Below are positions 5,551 through 9,228 of a stretch of 9,228 bases of DNA, one piece after another (positions within the stretch are counted from its first letter, which is position 1; each line of letters begins with the position of its first letter). Origin of the DNA: Chloroflexota bacterium (GTDB lineage: Bacteria; Chloroflexota; UBA5177; JANWHV01). A model generated the notes under the pieces. The model did not search any database. It saw nothing but the letters and a program-made list of their open reading frames with translations, and had not been told where the DNA came from. The stretch covers positions 1 through 9,228 of the forward strand of contig JAICHN010000196.1 in the NCBI GenBank assembly GCA_025924845.1. Reading direction: 5' to 3'. The translations under genes and the position numbers were made by a program.

Positions 5551-7482
5551 TTAGTTGAGCTGGATCATCGATCCCTGTATCTGTGTCTCACCGGTCGAAG
5601 TAAGTGAAAGCGACAATTGCCCCTGCACGGTCTGGTCTTGCGCTTTGACCTCGCCCGAGGTTTGCGCCGCGACCGAGGTACTCATGCCCTTCATCGTGGC
5701 CGCGCCTCCCTGCGCCTCGGCCGTAAAGGCCTGTTGCGCGGTGAGTGTGATGTTCATGCCGGTGATTTTCACGTCCTGTGTCGCGTTAAGTTCGATGTTG
5801 CCGGTGGCCGTGATCGTGATTTTGTTTGAGGTCGTGTCGATCACCAACGAATTATTGCCCGAACTGTCCACCACCTTGATACTGGGTGAGCCGCTGGTGT
5901 CGTCCATGGTCAGCTTATGCCCGCCCTGGGTGACCACGGTGACCATTTGCTTGCTGTCGGTATCGTCGAGCGTAATGATATGGCCGGTGCGCGACTGAAT
6001 GATCCGCTGGTTGACCTTACCGTCGGCCCCCACGATGACGTTATTCCCCTTCGGAGGGGCATCTGTTCCATTCCAGAGACCGCCCAGCACGTATGGCCGG
6101 TTGATATCTCCCTGCTCGAATGCCACCAGCACCTCATCGTTGACCTCGGGGAGGTAATACACGCCGCGCGTCGCGCCGCCCCCGGGCACCACCAGCCGGG
6201 CCCAATCAGTCTGAATGCCACCACTCTCGGCTCCGGCACCGGCGATATAGGGCAGCTTTACCTTCACCCGTCCCAGCTTCTTGTCCGGATCCTTGTTGTC
6301 GGTGACCACCCCGACCACCGGCGCCTGGTTTGCTCCATGGCCGTTGCCGTTCCAACTTGCCGTGGCGGCCATGCCCACTAACTCGCCAAGGGTGTTGGCG
6401 CGCCGGCTGGTCACCGTAAATTGTGTCTTGTATCCGCCGGTTCTATCCACCCGATGCGTGGCGCTTGTGACGTAGTAATCGCCGTTAAACCGGGTGCCGA
6501 GGGCGCTTATGGTAAGCAGATTGCCAGGCAACACAACGGGATTGCCCATCATCTCACCCTCGATCTGCAGAGAGTCACCAGCCAGTTCGTCAAAAGTTGC
6601 CTGAGCAATGGTCGTCGCCTCGCTTTGCGAGACGACCAGATGATTGGCGATTATCATTTTGGTTGAGCTGCCGAACGGCGAACTCAGGGTGGAACCGCCT
6701 TGCATGGCGCTGTTGCTTGCCACCTGGGCGGGCGTACTCGCCGTGCCGACCAGTTGCTGCTTTTGTTGCGGATCCCACCCTTGTACATTGACCGTACTCA
6801 CCTGGCTGCCGCTGGTAAGCCGCATGTTAAGGGAGATCAGATCTTTCCAAAGTTCCGTCGTGGCGACCGAACTTCCCGTTACTGCCGGTTTCCGGAAGTG
6901 CAGCGTAGTGTCGTCTACGTAGAGTTCATAGCCGATCCGCCGCGCGCGCCCCACCAGGAACTCCCAATTGGTCTGATTGTTCTGCGAGATAGTGTCGTAT
7001 ACCACTGAGGTGGCGTCGGTGCTCGCGCTCAGCCCGCCGGCGGTACTGGCGATACTGCTAATCAGGTCGGAATCCGTCGTATTGAGAAACGTCTTGCTGA
7101 CTCTGCCTCGATGCAGTCGATGCCCTTTGTCGTACCCGCGGACCACGAACGCCGGTAGAGCATTTGCTCCCGCGATATCGAGCTCGAACGAGGTGATTTC
7201 GCCCTTGAAAATCGTGACGGGAGTCTCACCGGAGCCCATCTGGATCTCCAGAGCAGCGCCCATCGTGATAAAGCCCGTGTCATTGGAAAGACTGAGCGCC
7301 GGAGCACCGACTGTCCCACCCGGGCCGCCATCGGAAAACCTGATGCAGGCCGCCGAGGGCAGGTAGAGACTGCGCTCCACCTCCACCGACAGCACGTTAT
7401 TGGCCTGGTCATCGGTAAGAGGGGCGCCGTTCACCTTGATTAAAAAACCGGCATAAAAGTCGCGCGGGCTGGGAGCTGACAT
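5551..7482 (-). CDS. VgrG-like central spike protein (Afp8/PVC8 type)
   Basis: This 643-residue protein would form the trimeric spike under the inner tube. Residues ~8-365 are a gpD/gp27-like hub: 'YAGFLIKVNGAPL', 'VVRGYDKGHRLHRGR' (the typical Y-D+-H+L-RGR motif) and 'QNNQTNWEFLVGRARRIGYELYV'. Residues ~387-475 are a gp5-type OB fold: 'VGVVTDNKDPDKKLGRVKV', 'WARLVVPGGG', 'YYLPEVNDEVLVAFEQGD' and 'RPYVLGGLWNG'. Residues ~490-643 are strand-rich Thr/Val/Asn sequence of the beta-helix needle type. The ATG at 7482 is preceded by GGAAGG at about 10 nt and lies 18 nt after the LysM gene stop. There is no C-terminal enzymatic or toxin extension beyond the needle, so cargo is likely carried elsewhere. 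Confidence 0.95.
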   Translation of the reverse strand: MSAPSPRDFYAGFLIKVNGAPLTDDQANNVLSVEVERSLYLPSAACIRFSDGGPGGTVGAPALSLSNDTGFITMGAALEIQMGSGETPVTIFKGEITSFELDIAGANALPAFVVRGYDKGHRLHRGRVSKTFLNTTDSDLISSIASTAGGLSASTDATSVVYDTISQNNQTNWEFLVGRARRIGYELYVDDTTLHFRKPAVTGSSVATTELWKDLISLNMRLTSGSQVSTVNVQGWDPQQKQQLVGTASTPAQVASNSAMQGGSTLSSPFGSSTKMIIANHLVVSQSEATTIAQATFDELAGDSLQIEGEMMGNPVVLPGNLLTISALGTRFNGDYYVTSATHRVDRTGGYKTQFTVTSRRANTLGELVGMAATASWNGNGHGANQAPVVGVVTDNKDPDKKLGRVKVKLPYIAGAGAESGGIQTDWARLVVPGGGATRGVYYLPEVNDEVLVAFEQGDINRPYVLGGLWNGTDAPPKGNNVIVGADGKVNQRIIQSRTGHIITLDDTDSKQMVTVVTQGGHKLTMDDTSGSPSIKVVDSSGNNSLVIDTTSNKITITATGNIELNATQDVKITGMNITLTAQQAFTAEAQGGAATMKGMSTSVAAQTSGEVKAQDQTVQGQLSLSLTSTGETQIQGSMIQLN

Positions 7483-7500
7483 GCGCTGACGGCCTTCCGC

Positions 7501-8169
7501 TTAAATCTCCGGTACTACTAACTTCTGGCCCGGGCGGAGGGACCGTGGATCGTCCATGTCGTTCGCCAGGGCAAGCGGCCGCCATTTCGTGGCGTCCCCG
7601 TATTGTCGATAGGCGATCAGGTCGAGCGTCTCGCCCCACTCCACGGTGTGCGAGGCACGCACCCCCTCGCCGCCCGAGGTCGGATTCTGAGCCGGATAGG
7701 TGCCGTCGTCCTGTACCTGCAGCATGCCCATGGAGGCCGTGGCCCGCACCGGCAACCCCGCGCTGGTGAAGAGGGTAAACTTTAGGGTAATACTCTCAAC
7801 CACACCCTTAAAGCTCCAATAGGTACCCCAGTGGAAGGTACAGATCGGGGGGCGCCCCTTCTTGGCATTGGCATCGGCGCTCACGGTCGAGGGATCAATC
7901 TTCATCAGATTGAGCAGCGGCTCCGTGTAAGTGCGGACGTCCGTCATGCTCCCTTCATCGCCGGTATAGGTATCGAAGAACAGCTCGAAGGTCATCTTCA
8001 GATTGCCGCCGCCGCCGAATTGCGGGGGCGGCACATCCGCTCCGGTGAGCGGCGTGGCCGTCCACGTATTGGCCTTCGTGAACGAATAATCCGGCGGGTT
8101 GAACAGGCAGGGGATTTGCGCCTGAGTCTCGTTGTTCAGGATGTACGCTTTTTGCAGTTGCGTTGCCAT
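7501..8169 (-). CDS. LysM-containing tail hub/tube-adaptor protein (Afp7 position)
   Basis: This 222-residue protein matches the gp53/Afp7-like proteins that join tube and baseplate hub and end in a LysM fold. Residues ~1-165 form the CIS-specific part: 'CLFNPPDYSFTKANTW', 'LKMTFELFFDTYTG', 'PPICTFHWGTYWSFKGVVES' and 'GLPVRATASM'. Residues ~171-222 are the LysM domain: 'HTVEWGETLDLIAYRQYGD', 'WRPLALANDMDDPRSLRPGQKLVVP'. In these particles the LysM unit acts as a structural module and is not taken as evidence of free peptidoglycan binding. The ATG has a strong AGGAGG 9 nt upstream. The gene lies between the Gln-Arg-motif protein and the spike, the standard order in Afp/PVC-like clusters. Confidence 0.94.
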   Translation of the reverse strand: MATQLQKAYILNNETQAQIPCLFNPPDYSFTKANTWTATPLTGADVPPPQFGGGGNLKMTFELFFDTYTGDEGSMTDVRTYTEPLLNLMKIDPSTVSADANAKKGRPPICTFHWGTYWSFKGVVESITLKFTLFTSAGLPVRATASMGMLQVQDDGTYPAQNPTSGGEGVRASHTVEWGETLDLIAYRQYGDATKWRPLALANDMDDPRSLRPGQKLVVPEI

Positions 8170-8178
8170 GGTCTCAAT

Positions 8179-8203
8179 CCTCCTACGTGCGCTGGTTAGC
8201 GCA
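8179..8203 (-). promoter_or_regulatory. Hairpin over the upstream stop codon plus strong RBS of the LysM gene
   Basis: The minus strand holds TGCGCT-AACC-AGCGCA (8203-8188), a perfect 6-bp stem with a 4-base loop. The loop overlaps the TAA of the preceding gene. Three bases later comes AGGAGG (8184-8179), 9 nt before the ATG. The arrangement resembles the hairpin in front of the gp25-like gene and may influence coupling between the two genes. Confidence 0.45.
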
Positions 8204-9228
8204 ACAGACTGGTGTGGAAGCCGCCCGCTCGCTCGTGGTCAAGCGTGAGTTGACGCTTGAGTCGCCTGATGACCGTATCGATCAGCGTTTCCATGTCCTT
8301 GGGAAGATCAGTCCCTGGATTGGCGCTTGAACTGCCCGTCGAACTGCTTGAGGTATTCGCGTCGGTGGTGCTCACCTCATCCACAGTGACAGCTCTCTGC
8401 ACCGGCGTCGTCACCACCATGCCTCGTCCCGCCAGGGTAGCCGCGCCATTGGCGGGGGGCGCTAACGACGCTGCCGCCCGCTGCACGATCACCGGGCCCG
8501 ATGACGATGCCGGCGCGGGCATGCTTGGCGGCATCGCCACGGCCCGGCTGACCGGTAGGGCGGCCGAGCCGGCACCTTGCGTGCTCGGCGCCGCTGTCTC
8601 ATCACCGGTCAGCCCATTGAACACCAACATGGCCGATGTACCCTGGGACCGCTGAGTCATTTCAGTCAGTGCGGGTACCGGAGAACCGGTAGGAGTGGCT
8701 GCCCCAGGCGCCTCATCGTCGGTCATGGCGCCGCCCATCGGCCGGCCGTTCCACATTCTGCTCACCATCACGGCGGGCGGCCCGCCCGCTAACTCGCCGC
8801 TATGGGGCCGTCCACCGCCGAGCAACACAGGAGTTGCCGCCAGGCGCTGCGCCGCGCCGGCCGCGGCCTGGCCGATCGCGGCTGAGGTCGCGAACCGCTG
8901 CGTGAAGCCGGCTGCCCCGATCGATTGGCGCTGCAATGGTAGCCCTGCGCTCCATCCCATCCCGGGCCCCTCGAAGCCGGTTCCCTCTTGCGCGGCCCTT
9001 AAGCGTTGGACCGGCGATGCAAAGCCGGATCCGCCGGCCTGAAGGGCACGAGCGGTTAGTCCTCCGGACATTGCGGCAAACCCATGTGTTTGACCCGCCA
9101 GGGTCTGCATACCGCTGCCCATCCATGAAGCGGAATCCATTCTCTGCACTGTAGGAACGGCGGTGTAGGCCGCCGCGCCGAGCATGGAGGTGAAGTCCGG
9201 CGCGCCGCCGGCTTCCACGGCAGTCGCG
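8196..9228 (-). CDS. Low-complexity eCIS protein with repeated Gln-Arg motifs and conserved-type C-terminal helix (5' end outside window)
   Basis: The reading frame is open to the right edge. A GTG at 9218 could be a start but has no convincing RBS in view, so the gene is treated as 5'-partial (at least 343 codons). Numbered from that GTG, residues ~1-300 are Ala/Gly/Pro/Ser/Met-rich and probably disordered. They contain eight Gln-Arg dipeptides, five in a hydrophobic-QR setting (VQR 24-26, 70-72, 245-247 and 273-275; LQR 95-97). A Ser/Thr-rich stretch (~284-299) leads to a charged amphipathic helix (~305-333, 'ETLIDTVIRRLKRQLTLDHER'). This helix resembles the C-terminus of small proteins I recall just before the LysM gene in many eCIS clusters (Afp6 position). 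The function is unknown; an assembly or packaging adaptor or a surface decoration is possible. No catalytic motif is seen. Confidence 0.7.
   Translation of the reverse strand, partial: ATAVEAGGAPDFTSMLGAAAYTAVPTVQRMDSASWMGSGMQTLAGQTHGFAAMSGGLTARALQAGGSGFASPVQRLRAAQEGTGFEGPGMGWSAGLPLQRQSIGAAGFTQRFATSAAIGQAAAGAAQRLAATPVLLGGGRPHSGELAGGPPAVMVSRMWNGRPMGGAMTDDEAPGAATPTGSPVPALTEMTQRSQGTSAMLVFNGLTGDETAAPSTQGAGSAALPVSRAVAMPPSMPAPASSSGPVIVQRAAASLAPPANGAATLAGRGMVVTTPVQRAVTVDEVSTTDANTSSSSTGSSSANPGTDLPKDMETLIDTVIRRLKRQLTLDHERAGGFHTSLLR

Noticed and set aside
5551..6015. Spike C-terminus as a toxin or enzymatic effector domain
   Set aside because: The region is repetitive strand-rich Thr/Val/Asn sequence without catalytic motifs, which fits a beta-helix needle better.
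7501..7659. LysM domain as evidence for a cell-wall hydrolase or lysin
   Set aside because: No hydrolase domain accompanies it, and the N-terminal part and gene order match the structural LysM tail-hub protein of contractile systems.
1..9228. Functional prophage or T6SS as the source of the baseplate genes
   Set aside because: No capsid, portal, terminase, integrase, holin, or TssJLM-type membrane complex genes are present, and the LysM-VgrG-gp25-gp47-tail I order plus DUF4159 and membrane protein fits eCIS better. The window is only part of the locus, so this rests on what is visible.

Overview
The window carries seven genes, all on the minus strand and packed into one apparent transcription unit read from right to left. 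Five of them form a recognisable baseplate block of a contractile injection system of the phage-tail-like kind (eCIS: Afp/PVC/Streptomyces CIS relatives). Read 5' to 3' on the minus strand, the order is: a low-complexity protein with repeated Gln-Arg motifs (cut by the right edge); a LysM tail-hub protein (Afp7 position); a VgrG-like spike (Afp8 position); a gp25-like wedge protein (Afp9 position); a gp47/baseplate-J-type wedge protein (Afp11 position); a phage tail protein I-like protein (Afp12 position); a two-domain protein ending in a DUF4159-type domain; and a single-pass membrane protein with two Ig-like domains.

The genes are tightly spaced: gaps of 26, 18, 46, 40 and 25 nt, then a 4-nt ATGA overlap, then 3 nt. 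Nearly the whole window is coding and no stretch over 300 bases lacks a gene. No promoter is visible inside the unit, so transcription probably starts beyond the right edge, where sheath and tube genes would be expected. A strong inverted repeat at bases 1-38, just past the last stop codon, looks like the end of the unit. No PAAR tip, tape measure, sheath, tube, AAA+ ATPase or obvious tail fibre is encoded here.

The DNA is G+C rich (about 60% by eye, not counted). The gene set, the DUF4159 fusion and the C-terminal module of the membrane protein suggest a soil-type Chloroflexota (for example Ktedonobacteria-like) or, less likely, an actinomycete. This is an inference from protein style and no marker gene is present.

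The most interesting point is the last gene. It has no signal peptide, two predicted cytoplasmic Ig-like domains, one transmembrane helix with positive charges on its N-terminal side, and an outward Pro/Lys stalk ending in a small globular module. As the final gene of a baseplate operon it is a good candidate for a protein that docks an intracellular CIS baseplate on the inner face of the membrane, an idea parallel to CisA in Streptomyces. The DUF4159 fusion protein immediately before it and the Gln-Arg-motif protein at the other end are the other poorly understood parts.
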